The notes under the pieces: model-generated
Told to the model about the DNA's origin: nothing
The model's input: only the letters and a program-made list of their open reading frames with translations
Databases searched by the model: none
Assembly: GCA_016708825.1 (NCBI GenBank)
Contig: JADJEZ010000006.1
Coordinates: forward strand, 1-64,000
DNA length: 64,000 bases
Origin: Betaproteobacteria bacterium
GTDB taxonomy: Bacteria > Pseudomonadota > Gammaproteobacteria > Burkholderiales > Usitatibacteraceae
Direction: 5' to 3'
Translations under genes and position numbers: made by a program
Shown: in pieces, positions 15,795-24,871 of the stretch
Layout of the letters: each line of letters opens with the position of its first letter
Numbering within the stretch: the first letter of the stretch is position 1

Positions 15795-15931
15795 CCGCAA
15801 GGGCTTCAGGGCAACCACGACGCCGGCCCCGAATCCCGCGACCGTCACGCTGCTCGTCCTGCTTCCGCTGCCCGCGTGCGCCGCATGGTCGGGCGCCAGC
15901 GCCTGTCGAGTGGGGTGACCGCCGCGCCGCT

Positions 15932-18619
15932 TCAGTACGGGCCGCGAACCGTCCCCGCGGCGTCGAGGTGCCAGAACTGCCCCTCGCCCGCGTACACCAC
16001 GCCCCGGGGGAAGAGCACGGAGCGCGCCGTCATCACCGGATCGGTGGAGTAAGCCGAGGTCGGGGGGCGATGGGTGATGAGGCTCGGCATCTGCACGAGC
16101 CGCGCGTCCGCCGCCGTGCTGCCGCGCAGTTCGAAGCGCATCAACCCGCTCTCCATCCACGGATAGAAAGTGGAGTCCCCGGTGCCCCATAGGGGATAAG
16201 GACCGTCGTGGATGCTCGCCGGAAAGGCGAGCGACAGCGAACCACCCGGTTGCGCGAGCGTGCTCAAGGCGTGGTGGTCGCGCAGCAAGGGCGAGTCGCT
16301 GCCGCGCTTGCCCATGAGGGCCCGCTGCATCTCGCGCGGATTCGCGGCGTCGCTCACGTCGTAGAGACTCAGTTGCAGCCCCTGGAACCAGGCGAACGAA
16401 CCGTCCCCCATGACGCTCGCGGGTCTCGCATCCTTGCCGAACCCCAGCAGCAGGCCGTTGGGGAGCGGATGGAGGTATTCCGAGAACCCGGGGATCTCGA
16501 GCGCGCCCGCGATGCGCGGGTCAGCGGGCGCGGACAAGTCCACCACGTACAGCGGATCGACCTTCTTGAACGTCACGGCGTAGAGCCGCTCCCCCGCGAA
16601 GCGCGTGCTGTACAGCAATTCGCCGGGCTTGCCCAGGGATTCGGGTCGCTGTGCGTTCGGCAGGTAGGCGAGCGTGCGCAGCAGCCCGGGCGCCGTGGCC
16701 GACGGCTCCAGGATGGTGAGCCGGTTGCGCGTTCCGATCCACCAGTCGGTGCTGCTGGAGACCACGCGCAGCCTGCCGTCGTGCTCGCTCATGCGAAACG
16801 CGACCTCCTCGAGATCGGGGGCGAGGTAACCCTCCACCGATCCGGATCCGGAGACCGTCATCGCGTCCGCGCCCAGCCGAACCTGGTGGATGTCCGTCTG
16901 GTAGACCGCGGGTTCTCTGGGCGGCATGATGCCGGTCAGGCTGCGGCCATCCACGCGCGAAGTGGCGAGATAGAGGTTGGCCGGCGAAACGTAGATGCCG
17001 TCGACGGTGCCGATCACGCCGAGCGACTGCGCGATCGCCGGGCCCGCCAGGTCGATGGCCGTCACGACGACCAGGTCCGCGAGCGGCCGCCGCGAACCCT
17101 GGGGCGGCATGTAGACGCTGTCCAGGGAGAGGAGCGACTGCGCCTCGCCGCCATTGATCCGCACCTTGGGCAGCAGGTCGGCGAGCGGCGTGGCGTCGAT
17201 GATGGCCTGGTTCGACGGGGTGGCACCCATCCAGTAATTCAGGCCGGACACGTTCGGGACGAAGCGGGTAACGACATAGACCCGGTCGCCGATTCGGCGC
17301 GTCGAGACGAGCAGTCCGTCGATCTGCGCGCGCCAGGTCGTCGCCGGCAGGCCCTCGGCCGTCGCGGTGTTCATGACTTCGACGAACGTGTGCGCGCCGA
17401 TGAACGAGCCGGAGACGCCCCAGCCCGAATACGGGTAGAGGCGGTCGCCCGTGACCGCGACCAGCCGATCCTCGTGGAGAATCAGGCCCGATCGTTGATT
17501 CAGGTATGCGACCTGCCCGGCCGTGAGCCCGACGGTGCCGCGCAGGCCGAACGCGTTTCCCTCGTCGCTGACGGCGGCCACGCGCACGCCCGGTCGCCCC
17601 GAACCCAGTGCGTTGGGCGCGAAGCTGAACACGAGGCGCCCGTTCGTCTTGACCAGGTCCGCCTCGTCCACCTCGGCTTCCTGGAGGTTGGTCTGCGAGA
17701 ACGAGACCGACGAGGGAAGCGGGGCGGAGAAATCCGCGCCGGCGTTCGACGGGCGCAATCCGAACACGCCCTCGGCCAGATAGGCCTTGAGCGCCGCCGC
17801 GGAAGCAAAGCTCGCGAGCTGGCGGTCGGCCGGCCGCGTCGAAGCCGGCCGGCTGAGCTGCACGAGCCGCGCCCCACCCGCGTTCACCCCGGCCGCCATG
17901 GCGAGCGAGAGGTCGTTGCGCAGCGTGAGGGAGGACTCGCTCGCGAACTCGAAGCGCACCTGGCCGGCGGAGGTCGCCTTCGAGGGCGCGTAGGCGCACC
18001 AGGGGCAGGCACCCGTGTAGGTGTGCAGCTCCGAGCGCGCGGCCTGGCGGTCGAAGCCCGCGGCCCACGTGGGCGCCCCGGAAGGATCGTAGGTGAAGAG
18101 CACGCCGCCCAGCACGTCGCCCTGCTGCGTGACCGCGAGCCCCCAGCCGCTGTTCGTCGGATCGAACCAGTGGCCGGAGTGATCGGCCTCGTTCACGACG
18201 CCGGAGACGATGAAGGGCTGGATGTTCCAGGTACCCTGGCGGCCCGCGATATCGAAGGAGAACCTGGCCGATTCGGGATGATTGAGGCTCAGCCGCGCGG
18301 AGCCGATCACCTCGTATCCCGCCTTGCGTCCATCCTGCCAGCGGTGCTTCAGCAGCGGCCAGGACTCGGTGCCCAGGGTGGAAAGCGGCCCCTGCGCCGT
18401 GTACCACACCGGCCGGCCGGACTCCTCGTAGGTGAACCAGGTGACGACCGCCACGTTGCCGGCATGGAACAGGTCCATGCCGCTGCCGGCGCGGGACGGA
18501 TCCCACCAGTGCCCTTGGGCGAAGGCGGAACGATCGGCGGTGGTGGCGGCGAAACCCGAAGCGGCGACCAGCAGTGCGGCCAGGCCGGCGAGCAGGGGGC
18601 GGAAACGGAGTCTGAACAT
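15932..18619 (-). CDS. secreted beta-propeller domain protein
   Basis: 895 residues. An N-terminal signal peptide (cleavage near residue 24, SGFAAT) is followed by about 230 residues with two GxWxxP-type repeats (GHWWDPSRAGSG and GHWFDPTNSGWG), then a long C-terminal beta-propeller region of about 600 residues with the EAEVDEADLVKTNG motif of the archaeal/bacterial C-terminal beta-propeller family. Likely a periplasmic or outer-surface protein; possible roles are protein binding or protease regulation. The start is ATG 18619; longer in-frame extensions lack support. Confidence 0.8.
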   Translation of the reverse strand: MFRLRFRPLLAGLAALLVAASGFAATTADRSAFAQGHWWDPSRAGSGMDLFHAGNVAVVTWFTYEESGRPVWYTAQGPLSTLGTESWPLLKHRWQDGRKAGYEVIGSARLSLNHPESARFSFDIAGRQGTWNIQPFIVSGVVNEADHSGHWFDPTNSGWGLAVTQQGDVLGGVLFTYDPSGAPTWAAGFDRQAARSELHTYTGACPWCAYAPSKATSAGQVRFEFASESSLTLRNDLSLAMAAGVNAGGARLVQLSRPASTRPADRQLASFASAAALKAYLAEGVFGLRPSNAGADFSAPLPSSVSFSQTNLQEAEVDEADLVKTNGRLVFSFAPNALGSGRPGVRVAAVSDEGNAFGLRGTVGLTAGQVAYLNQRSGLILHEDRLVAVTGDRLYPYSGWGVSGSFIGAHTFVEVMNTATAEGLPATTWRAQIDGLLVSTRRIGDRVYVVTRFVPNVSGLNYWMGATPSNQAIIDATPLADLLPKVRINGGEAQSLLSLDSVYMPPQGSRRPLADLVVVTAIDLAGPAIAQSLGVIGTVDGIYVSPANLYLATSRVDGRSLTGIMPPREPAVYQTDIHQVRLGADAMTVSGSGSVEGYLAPDLEEVAFRMSEHDGRLRVVSSSTDWWIGTRNRLTILEPSATAPGLLRTLAYLPNAQRPESLGKPGELLYSTRFAGERLYAVTFKKVDPLYVVDLSAPADPRIAGALEIPGFSEYLHPLPNGLLLGFGKDARPASVMGDGSFAWFQGLQLSLYDVSDAANPREMQRALMGKRGSDSPLLRDHHALSTLAQPGGSLSLAFPASIHDGPYPLWGTGDSTFYPWMESGLMRFELRGSTAADARLVQMPSLITHRPPTSAYSTDPVMTARSVLFPRGVVYAGEGQFWHLDAAGTVRGPY

Positions 18620-18727
18620 GGCGATTCCATCGCGTGACGGAATAGCTCCATTGTCCGCCCCGGGGGGTGCGGCTCGCAAGGGACGAAAGCCCAAGCACGG
18701 GATGCGGAGCGTGTAACCTTTCTCCCC

Positions 18728-19183
18728 ATGACCCGCCTCGCCTTCCTGCCAACACTCGCCTGCACCCTCCTCCTCGCGGCCTGCGCCTCCCCTCCACGCG
18801 AAACGGCCTCGCTCAGCACCGGAGACCGCGAGCAGATCCTCGCTGTCCTCACCGCGTCCGCCGACGGCTGGAACCAGGGAGACTTGAAGGGCCACCTCGC
18901 GATCTACGACGCTTCCGTCACCACCATGTCGAAGACCGGCCCGCGGCCCGGCATCGACGCGATCGAGCTGGCCTTCCGCAAGGCGTACTTCGTGGACGGA
19001 AAACCGAAGCAGGCGCTGGGCTTCTCGCAGGTGTCGATCCGACCGCTGTCGGCGCAATCCGCGCTGATGACGGGGAGGTTCGTGCTCTCCGGCGGCGGCC
19101 TTGCGGAGCAGTCGGGCTGGTTCACCCTCGTGTGGATCCGCACGGCCGCGGGATGGCGGGTCGTCCACGACCACACGAGCTAG
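18728..19183 (+). CDS. SnoaL/DUF4440-like lipoprotein
   Basis: 151 residues. A lipoprotein signal ends at LLAAC (lipobox Cys near residue 19). The remainder is an NTF2-like fold: LTASADGWNQGDLKGHLAIYDASVT near the start, and WRVVHDHTS at the C-terminus. Such proteins bind small ligands or act as isomerases; no function is evident. Likely in the periplasm, anchored to a membrane. Confidence 0.75.
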   Translation: MTRLAFLPTLACTLLLAACASPPRETASLSTGDREQILAVLTASADGWNQGDLKGHLAIYDASVTTMSKTGPRPGIDAIELAFRKAYFVDGKPKQALGFSQVSIRPLSAQSALMTGRFVLSGGGLAEQSGWFTLVWIRTAAGWRVVHDHTS

Positions 19184-19211
19184 CCGTCGCGCCGTGACGA
19201 CCCCACCGGCA

Positions 19212-19673
19212 ATGGATCCCTTCGACCTCGCACGATTCGTGGACGCCCAGGCCGGCAACCACGGGCAGGCCCTCGATGAGCTTCGCGCGGGACGCAAGCG
19301 CTCCCACTGGATGTGGTTCGTCTTTCCGCAGTTCGAGGGCCTGGGCTTGAGCCTTGCTTCCCGCCGATACGCGATTCGCAGCCTCGATGAGGCGCGCGCT
19401 TACCTTCGCCACCCGGTGCTGGGCGCCCGGCTCCTCGAATGCACGCGCGCGATCAATGCGCACACCGGCCGCAGCGCGCACGAGATCTTCGGCTCGCCCG
19501 ACGACATGAAGCTCTGCTCCTCGATGACGCTCTTCGAACTCGCTGCCGGGCCAGGCTCGGACTTCGAGGCCGCGCTGGAAAAGTACTTCGGCGGGCGCCG
19601 GGACGAGAAGACGCTGGAGCTCGTGCGCAACGCCGATGCAGCAGCCAGGTCCGCGACCGGGAGGAACCCATGA
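19212..19673 (+). CDS. DUF1810 family protein
   Basis: 153 residues from the ATG at 19212. LARFVDAQAG near the start, then RSHWMWFVFPQ and the IFGSPDDMKLCSSMTLF segment are hallmarks of DUF1810, a small cytoplasmic family of unknown function. The stop overlaps the next start in ATGA, so the two are probably translated together. Confidence 0.85.
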   Translation: MDPFDLARFVDAQAGNHGQALDELRAGRKRSHWMWFVFPQFEGLGLSLASRRYAIRSLDEARAYLRHPVLGARLLECTRAINAHTGRSAHEIFGSPDDMKLCSSMTLFELAAGPGSDFEAALEKYFGGRRDEKTLELVRNADAAARSATGRNP

Positions 19674-19942
19674 TCGACGCCCCGAAGGAAATCCCCGCCG
19701 AAGCCGTCGCCGCCCTCGCGCGCGGCAGCAAGATCGAGGCGATCAAGTTCGTGCGCGAGTCGCGAGCGATCGGCCTCAAGGAAGCCAAGGAGGTCGTGGA
19801 GGACTACATCGAGCGCCACCCGGCCGTGAAGAGCCGCATGGCGCAGGCCAATGCGCAAAGCGCCAAGGGCGCCCTGCGCTGGATCGTGCTCGTCGCCGTA
19901 GCCAGCGTCCTCGCCTGGTACTTCCTCGCCGGGCCCCGCTGA
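19670..19942 (+). CDS. small membrane-anchored protein with L7/L12 C-terminal-like domain
   Basis: 90 residues. Residues 10-50 (LARGSKIEAIKFVRE, GLKEAKEVVEDYI) match the C-terminal fold of ribosomal protein L7/L12, and residues 68-86 form one membrane helix. It lacks the L7/L12 dimer domain, so it is not a ribosomal stalk protein; the fold probably serves as a protein-binding module facing the cytoplasm. A paralogue lies at 24,599. Overlaps the DUF1810 gene by 4 bp. Confidence 0.75.
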   Translation: MIDAPKEIPAEAVAALARGSKIEAIKFVRESRAIGLKEAKEVVEDYIERHPAVKSRMAQANAQSAKGALRWIVLVAVASVLAWYFLAGPR

Positions 19943-20074
19943 CCCCTTTCCCGTTGCGCGAGCCAGGCGGCCGGGACCATTGACCCCGGAGGCAGGACGG
20001 GCACAGAATTGCAGGCGTTATTGATTTCCCCTGCGGCTCCCGACTAACCCGAACCCTCCCGGGAGGAATGCGGC

Positions 20075-21271
20075 ATGGCCGTGGTCCGGCCCTACGTAGG
20101 CACGCCCGACGAGCCGCTCGCCCCCGGCACCGAATCGGCGCCGCACGACTCCGGCACGGGGGATCTCGCCGCCGTCGCCTCGCACGTTTACTCGTTCACC
20201 TTCACCGGGCGGGCCGGGGAGTACTTCCGCGTCTGGATCGTGAACCTGTTCCTGTCGGTCATCACGCTCGGCCTGTACTCGCCCTGGGCAAAGGTCCGCA
20301 AGAAGCGCTACTTCTACGGCAACACCTGGGTCGCGGAGGCGAACTTCGACTACCACGGCGACCCGGTGGCGATCCTCAAGGGGAGGATCGTCGCGGTGCT
20401 GGCGCTGGTGGCCTACAACGTCGCCGGGCACTACCTTCCCAAGCTCGGCACGTTCATCGTGCTCCTCCTGATGATCGGCGCGCCGTGGCTCATCGTGCGC
20501 TCCATGAAGTTCAACGCGATCTACTCGAGCTACCGCAACCTACGCTTCCATTTCCACGGCGGCTACGCCGAGGGGTTCCGGGCGATCGCGCCCTTCCTGC
20601 TCTGGCCGCTGCTGGTCCTCGCGCTGCCCACGGTTCGCCCCGGAGAGGCGCCGGGGAACCCTTCCGAATGGGCGGCGCTCTTCCTGCCGTCCCTGCCGGT
20701 GGTGCTCTTCTATCCCTACGTCGTGGGCGCGATCAAACGATTCCAGGTGCGCCGCTCGGCCTACGGGTCGGCGCCTCTCGATTGCACGCTTCGCATCCGT
20801 CCCCTGTACGGCATCTACTTCTTCGCCGGCCTCCTGATGACCGTGGGCGTGATGGCGGCGAGCATCGTGATCTCGGCCCTGGCGGCGTTCCCGGCCGCGA
20901 TGCCGGTCCTGATGACGGTCTTCATCCCATTCGCCTACCTGCTGGTGGCCGCGCTGGTGTTCGGCTACACGCGCTCGCGCGTGGCGAACCTCACGTTCAA
21001 TTCGTCCACCCTGGGCGGCGGGACGCGCTTCGTGAGCACGCTTTCGGCCCGCAAGCTGGGCTGGATCTACTTCGTGAACCTGCTCGCCATCGTCGCGAGC
21101 TGCGGCCTGCTGGTGCCCTGGGCCGTCATCCGCACCGCGGCCTACCGGGCGTCGTGCCTGCGCCTGGAGTGCGAGGGCGACCTCGAGGGCTTCCTCTCGG
21201 ATGTCGCGAAGCCGGTCGGCGCCACGGGCGAACAGATGGGGGAGTTCTTCGACGTGGACCTCTCGCTGTGA
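20075..21271 (+). CDS. yjgN: YjgN (DUF898) family membrane protein
   Basis: 398 residues. After a 40-residue N-terminal tail, repeated units with FTGRAGEYFRVWIVNLFLSV and LGLYSPWAKVRKKRYFYGNT mark the DUF898 family; a second copy begins near residue 320 (KLGWIYFVNLLAIV). About eight to ten membrane helices. Function unknown. The stop overlaps the start of the peptidase gene (GTGA). This pairing of yjgN and an M48 peptidase suggests a shared envelope task. GGGAGGAATGCGGC precedes the start. Confidence 0.85.
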   Translation: MAVVRPYVGTPDEPLAPGTESAPHDSGTGDLAAVASHVYSFTFTGRAGEYFRVWIVNLFLSVITLGLYSPWAKVRKKRYFYGNTWVAEANFDYHGDPVAILKGRIVAVLALVAYNVAGHYLPKLGTFIVLLLMIGAPWLIVRSMKFNAIYSSYRNLRFHFHGGYAEGFRAIAPFLLWPLLVLALPTVRPGEAPGNPSEWAALFLPSLPVVLFYPYVVGAIKRFQVRRSAYGSAPLDCTLRIRPLYGIYFFAGLLMTVGVMAASIVISALAAFPAAMPVLMTVFIPFAYLLVAALVFGYTRSRVANLTFNSSTLGGGTRFVSTLSARKLGWIYFVNLLAIVASCGLLVPWAVIRTAAYRASCLRLECEGDLEGFLSDVAKPVGATGEQMGEFFDVDLSL

Positions 21272-22320
21272 GCGCCGGCGACTTCAGCGCCGACTATTTC
21301 GACGGGCACAACTCGCGCCGCAGGCCCGTCCTCGTGGAGGTCGCGGGCGACATGCTCGCGATCCGCGGCGACGGCATCTTCTTCGACGTGCCGCGGGAGA
21401 AAGCAAGGGTCCTTCCGCGCCTGGGCGAGACGCCGCTGCGCATAGGCCTTCCGGGCGGGGGGCTGCTCGTCGCGCTCGATTTCGACAAGGTCGACGCGAG
21501 CCTGGGCGTGCCGCGCTCGCGCACCCTCGCCCACCGCCTGGAATCCCACACGCTCTTCGTGATCCTCGCCCTCGCCGCCATCGTGGTCGGCGCGTGGTTC
21601 GCCTATCGCGACGGCATTCCCTGGGCCTCCAAGAGGATCGCGGAACGCATTCCAGTGGAGCTGGAAGCGCAACTCGCCGACCAGGGACTCGAGTCCCTCG
21701 ACCGGTTCCTCTTCCGCAAGAGCACCGTGCCTGCCTGGCGGCGCGAGTCACTGACCAGGGAGTTCACCGCGCTCGCCGCAAGCGCCGGCGCGCCGCCGGG
21801 CGCGCGCCTCGAGTTTCGCAACGGCGGTTTCGTCGGCGCCAACGCCCTTACGCTGCCGGGCGGGCTCGTGGTGATCACCGACCAGCTCACGAAACGGATG
21901 GACGACCGGCGGCTCGCGGCCATCCTCGCGCACGAACTGGGGCACGTGCACCACCGCCACGGCATGCGCCTCGTGCTCGACAACTCGCTCAGCGCCTTCC
22001 TCATGATGGCGGTGTTCGGCGACGTGTCGGCCGTGGCCAGTGTCGCTGCGACCGTTCCCACCGTGTTCGTGAACACGGGCTACTCGCGGGACTACGAGCG
22101 CGAGGCCGATGCCTACGCCCTGCGGCTCCTCGCGCAGGCCGGCCGCTCGCCGCGCGACTTCGTGGATGCGCTGGATCTGCTGCGCCCCGAAGGGCGGGCG
22201 GGCGAGGCCCCCGACCGGCAAGGCCCGCGCGACCCCGGCTACCTCTCCACGCACCCGGACATCGAGGAGCGCATGCAGGCCGCGGAGGACATGATCGAGA
22301 CCGGCCGGGGGCCTCGCTGA
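21268..22320 (+). CDS. M48 family zinc metallopeptidase
   Basis: 350 residues from the GTG at 21268, overlapping yjgN by 4 bp. An N-terminal soluble domain of about 95 residues is followed by one membrane helix (residues 93-110), then the peptidase domain. Zinc ligands are in HELGH (residues 222-226) and the downstream Glu in YEREADAYA. STHPDIEERMQA is the typical C-terminal block. Homologues (Oma1, BepA, LoiP types) work in membrane and envelope quality control. Confidence 0.85.
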   Translation: MSAGDFSADYFDGHNSRRRPVLVEVAGDMLAIRGDGIFFDVPREKARVLPRLGETPLRIGLPGGGLLVALDFDKVDASLGVPRSRTLAHRLESHTLFVILALAAIVVGAWFAYRDGIPWASKRIAERIPVELEAQLADQGLESLDRFLFRKSTVPAWRRESLTREFTALAASAGAPPGARLEFRNGGFVGANALTLPGGLVVITDQLTKRMDDRRLAAILAHELGHVHHRHGMRLVLDNSLSAFLMMAVFGDVSAVASVAATVPTVFVNTGYSRDYEREADAYALRLLAQAGRSPRDFVDALDLLRPEGRAGEAPDRQGPRDPGYLSTHPDIEERMQAAEDMIETGRGPR

Positions 22321-22325
22321 CGCGC

Positions 22326-22856
22326 CTAGTCGATCCGGACCGTTCCCGCCGGCCCCACCTTCAGCACCGTCTTGCGGCCTTCGTCGTCGCCGATGTCGAA
22401 GCGCTCGAGGGCGATCGTGCCGCGCGACGAGAGATCGACGAGCGCCGTCACGTAGTTGTCCGGCGTCACGTCAGGATGGACCATGGCGGTGATGCGCGCC
22501 CTTCGCGCCGTGGTCCGGAACTTGAAGGTGACCTCCTCGCCGACGCCGAGCTTGCCGGGCTGGCCCTGGTCGCCACCGAGCACCGCGGCGAGCGGGCCGG
22601 GATTGCCGGTCGTGAACTGGGTGTGCGCCTCGGGGGTGACGTAGTGGCCCGCCCAGATCCTGCCGTCGTTCGCGTCGCCGACGATGAGGATGGGCGCGAG
22701 GCGCTCCCGGGCGAGGGTGTTTTTCACGGTGACGGTGTACTCCCGGCCCTCGGCCTGGCCGGTTCTCTCCGGCTGCAGCAGGCCGCAACCGGCCAGCAGC
22801 GCGGCCGAGGTCGCGAAGAGTGCGAGGTTGCGCGTGGTTCCGACAATGTCTTTCAT
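22326..22856 (-). CDS. Spondin_N domain lipoprotein
   Basis: 176 residues from ATG 22856. A lipoprotein signal ends at ALLAGC (Cys near 20). The mature part reads EYTVTVKNTLARERLAPILI, HYVTPEAHTQFTTGNPGPLA and a C-terminal IDVGP-like strand, the pattern of bacterial Spondin_N proteins. These are secreted or membrane-anchored and of unknown role. Divergent to the gene on its right; convergent with the M48 gene, whose stop is 5 bp away. Confidence 0.8.
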   Translation of the reverse strand: MKDIVGTTRNLALFATSAALLAGCGLLQPERTGQAEGREYTVTVKNTLARERLAPILIVGDANDGRIWAGHYVTPEAHTQFTTGNPGPLAAVLGGDQGQPGKLGVGEEVTFKFRTTARRARITAMVHPDVTPDNYVTALVDLSSRGTIALERFDIGDDEGRKTVLKVGPAGTVRID

Positions 22857-23054
22857 GGCAGTCTCCTTCGAGTGTGGTTCGCGTGGCGTGGGGCACGCCG
22901 CCGGCTGCGGATGAAGCGCCGCGGCCCTCAGTGGGCCCATCGGGATTTCACGGTGTTCGTCAGCGTCGCCCGGGTTTCCTTACGCGCCTGCGGGTTTGAC
23001 CGTCCCGGCGGTGCGCTCCAGAATCGAGCGGCCACGGCTCCACGGGACGCGACC

Positions 23055-24133
23055 ATGACGCTGCAACGGCTCCTGGGCATCGACCTGCCCGTCATCCAGG
23101 CCCCCATGGCGGGGGTCCAGGGTGCCGCGCTTGCAATGGCGGTATGCAATGCCGGCGGACTGGGGTCGCTTCCCTGCGCCCTGCTCTCCCGGAAGGCCTT
23201 CGCGAGGAACTCGCCGCGCTCGCTGCGGGAACTACGCGCCCGTTCAACGTGAACTTCTTCTGCCACGCGCCGCCTTCTCCCGATGCCGCGCGCGACGCGG
23301 CCTGGCGCGCGGCGCTTGCGCCCTACTACCAGGAACTGGGCGTCGATGCCGCGGCCATTCCCGCGGGGCCCGGCCGCGCGCCGTTCAGCGCCGAAGCAGC
23401 GGACGCGCTGGAGGCAGTTCGTCCCGCCGTGGTGAGCTTTCATTTCGGCTTGCCGGCGCCCGAACTCCTGGCGCGGGTGCGCGGCTGGGGATCGAAGGTG
23501 CTCTCCACTGCGACCTCGGTCGAGGAAGCGCGCTGGCTCGAGGCGCAGGGCGTAGATGCCGTCATCGCGCAGGGGATCGAAGCGGGCGGGCATCGCGGAA
23601 TGTTCCTCACGGCCGACCCCACGACGCAGGTGGGCACGATGGCGCTCGTGCCGCAGGTCGTGCGGGCCGTGAAGGTGCCGGTCATCGCAGCCGGCGGCAT
23701 CGCGGATGCGGGAGGGGTGGCGGCCGCGCTGTCGCTGGGCGCGATCGCTGCGCAAGTCGGAACGGCCTACCTGCTCTGCCCGGAGGCGACCACGAGTGCG
23801 GTGCACCGTGCCGCGCTCACAAGCGCTGCCGCGCGACACACGGCGCTCACCAATGTCTTCACCGGCCGACTCGCGCGCGGCATCGTGAACCGCATCGTGA
23901 GGGAGTTGGGCCCGGTGAGCGCTGCCGCACCGGCTTTCCCCCTCGCCACGGCCGCCATGGCTCCCCTGCGCGCGAAGGCCGAGGCCGCCGGCTCGGGCGA
24001 CTTTTCCCCGCTGTGGTCCGGGCAGAATGCAGGCGGGTGCCGGGAGATCTCCGCCGCACAGCTCACCCGGGAATTGGCAGCGTTCGACCGACCGCTTTCC
24101 TCGCAAGAAAATCGTCCACTCGGGCAACCATGA
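23055..24133 (+). CDS. nitronate monooxygenase (2-nitropropane dioxygenase) family, frameshifted
   Basis: FMN-dependent oxidase that oxidises alkyl nitronates. The first 45 residues (LGIDLPVIQAPMAGVQG, NAGGLGSLPCALLS) are in one frame and the rest, from PEGLREELAALAAG, in another. A single missing base near 23,185-23,192 (a CCC run) would join them. The second part holds the FMN-binding GIEAGGHRG, AAGGIADAGG and QVGTAYLLCPEA motifs. Joined length about 359, normal for the family. The stop overlaps the next start (ATGA). Sequence error is the simplest explanation of the shift. Confidence 0.8.
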
Positions 24134-24561
24134 CCGTGCGCCCTGCCCTGCTCGCCCTCCTGCTCGCGGCCGCGCCGGCCTGGGCGGACGAGGTGCTCGC
24201 GGAACTGGAACGGCGAAGCGGGATCCCGATAGCGGAACTCCAGGTGATCCTCGAGGACTGCCACCGGACGCAGATGAGCGCGAACTTCTGCGCCTTCCGC
24301 GATTTCATCCAGGCGGACCTGCGGATGCGAAAGGCGGTGGAGGCGAAACTCGCGTCCCTGCCCGAATCGTGCCGGCCGCCGCTCGCCCGCCTGCAGGCGC
24401 GGTGGGAGAAGTCCCGCGATGCGCGGTGCAACAGGCACGCCGACGACCAGGCGGCAGGAGGATCCATGCGGCCCATGGTATTTTCCGACTGCCGGGCAAC
24501 GCAGACGAAGCGCCGCATCCGGGCGCTCGACGCGATGAAAGGCTGTCCATCGCCGCAATGA
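24130..24561 (+). CDS. secreted LprI/DUF1311-like protein
   Basis: 143 residues. A signal peptide ends at about residue 20 (APAWA). The mature protein has six Cys and the pattern of the LprI N-terminal-like (lysozyme-inhibitor-like) domain: EDCHRTQMSANFC, LQARWEKSRDARC, FSDCRATQTKRRI. Probably periplasmic; inhibition of lysozyme is only known for distant relatives. Its start overlaps the stop of the nitronate monooxygenase gene. Confidence 0.65.
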   Translation: MTVRPALLALLLAAAPAWADEVLAELERRSGIPIAELQVILEDCHRTQMSANFCAFRDFIQADLRMRKAVEAKLASLPESCRPPLARLQARWEKSRDARCNRHADDQAAGGSMRPMVFSDCRATQTKRRIRALDAMKGCPSPQ

Positions 24562-24598
24562 GGCGTCGATCGCGAACGAACCGGAAAGTGCCGACCCC

Positions 24599-24871
24599 AT
24601 GATGAATTCCAGACAGGAACTTCCCCCCGGAGCCATGGCCGCGTTGGGCCGCGGCAGCAGGTCCGACGCCATCCGCGAAGTGCGCTTCGCCCTCGGCGTC
24701 GACCTCGAGGAAGCCGAGGAAATCGTCGAGCTCTACGTCGTGGGCCATCCGGCCGCGCAGGGGAAGGTGGACGAGGCCAACGCAGGAAGCGTAAAGGTCG
24801 CCGCGGGGATGAGCGTGCTGGTCGCGGTGGCGGGTGCGCTGCTGTGGTTCCTGTTCGGCGATTCCCGTTGA
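24599..24871 (+). CDS. small membrane-anchored protein with L7/L12 C-terminal-like domain (paralogue)
   Basis: 90 residues and the same layout as the gene at 19,670: LGRGSRSDAIREVRFALGVDLEEAEEIVELY, then one membrane helix at residues 68-85 and a short basic/acidic tail. Two copies 5 kb apart, each in a different operon, point to duplication. The stop overlaps a possible TTG start of the esterase (TTGA). Confidence 0.75.
   Translation: MMNSRQELPPGAMAALGRGSRSDAIREVRFALGVDLEEAEEIVELYVVGHPAAQGKVDEANAGSVKVAAGMSVLVAVAGALLWFLFGDSR

Noticed and set aside
16208..18637. An 809-residue plus-strand open frame, and a 758-residue minus-strand frame, over the beta-propeller gene
   Set aside because: Both are Arg/Gly-rich shadows of the high-GC minus-strand gene at 15,932-18,619, which has a signal peptide and recognisable domains.
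20068..21267. Extension of the M48 peptidase frame upstream through yjgN
   Set aside because: That part is an Arg-rich shadow of yjgN; the GTG at 21,268 gives a normal peptidase and a 4 bp overlap.
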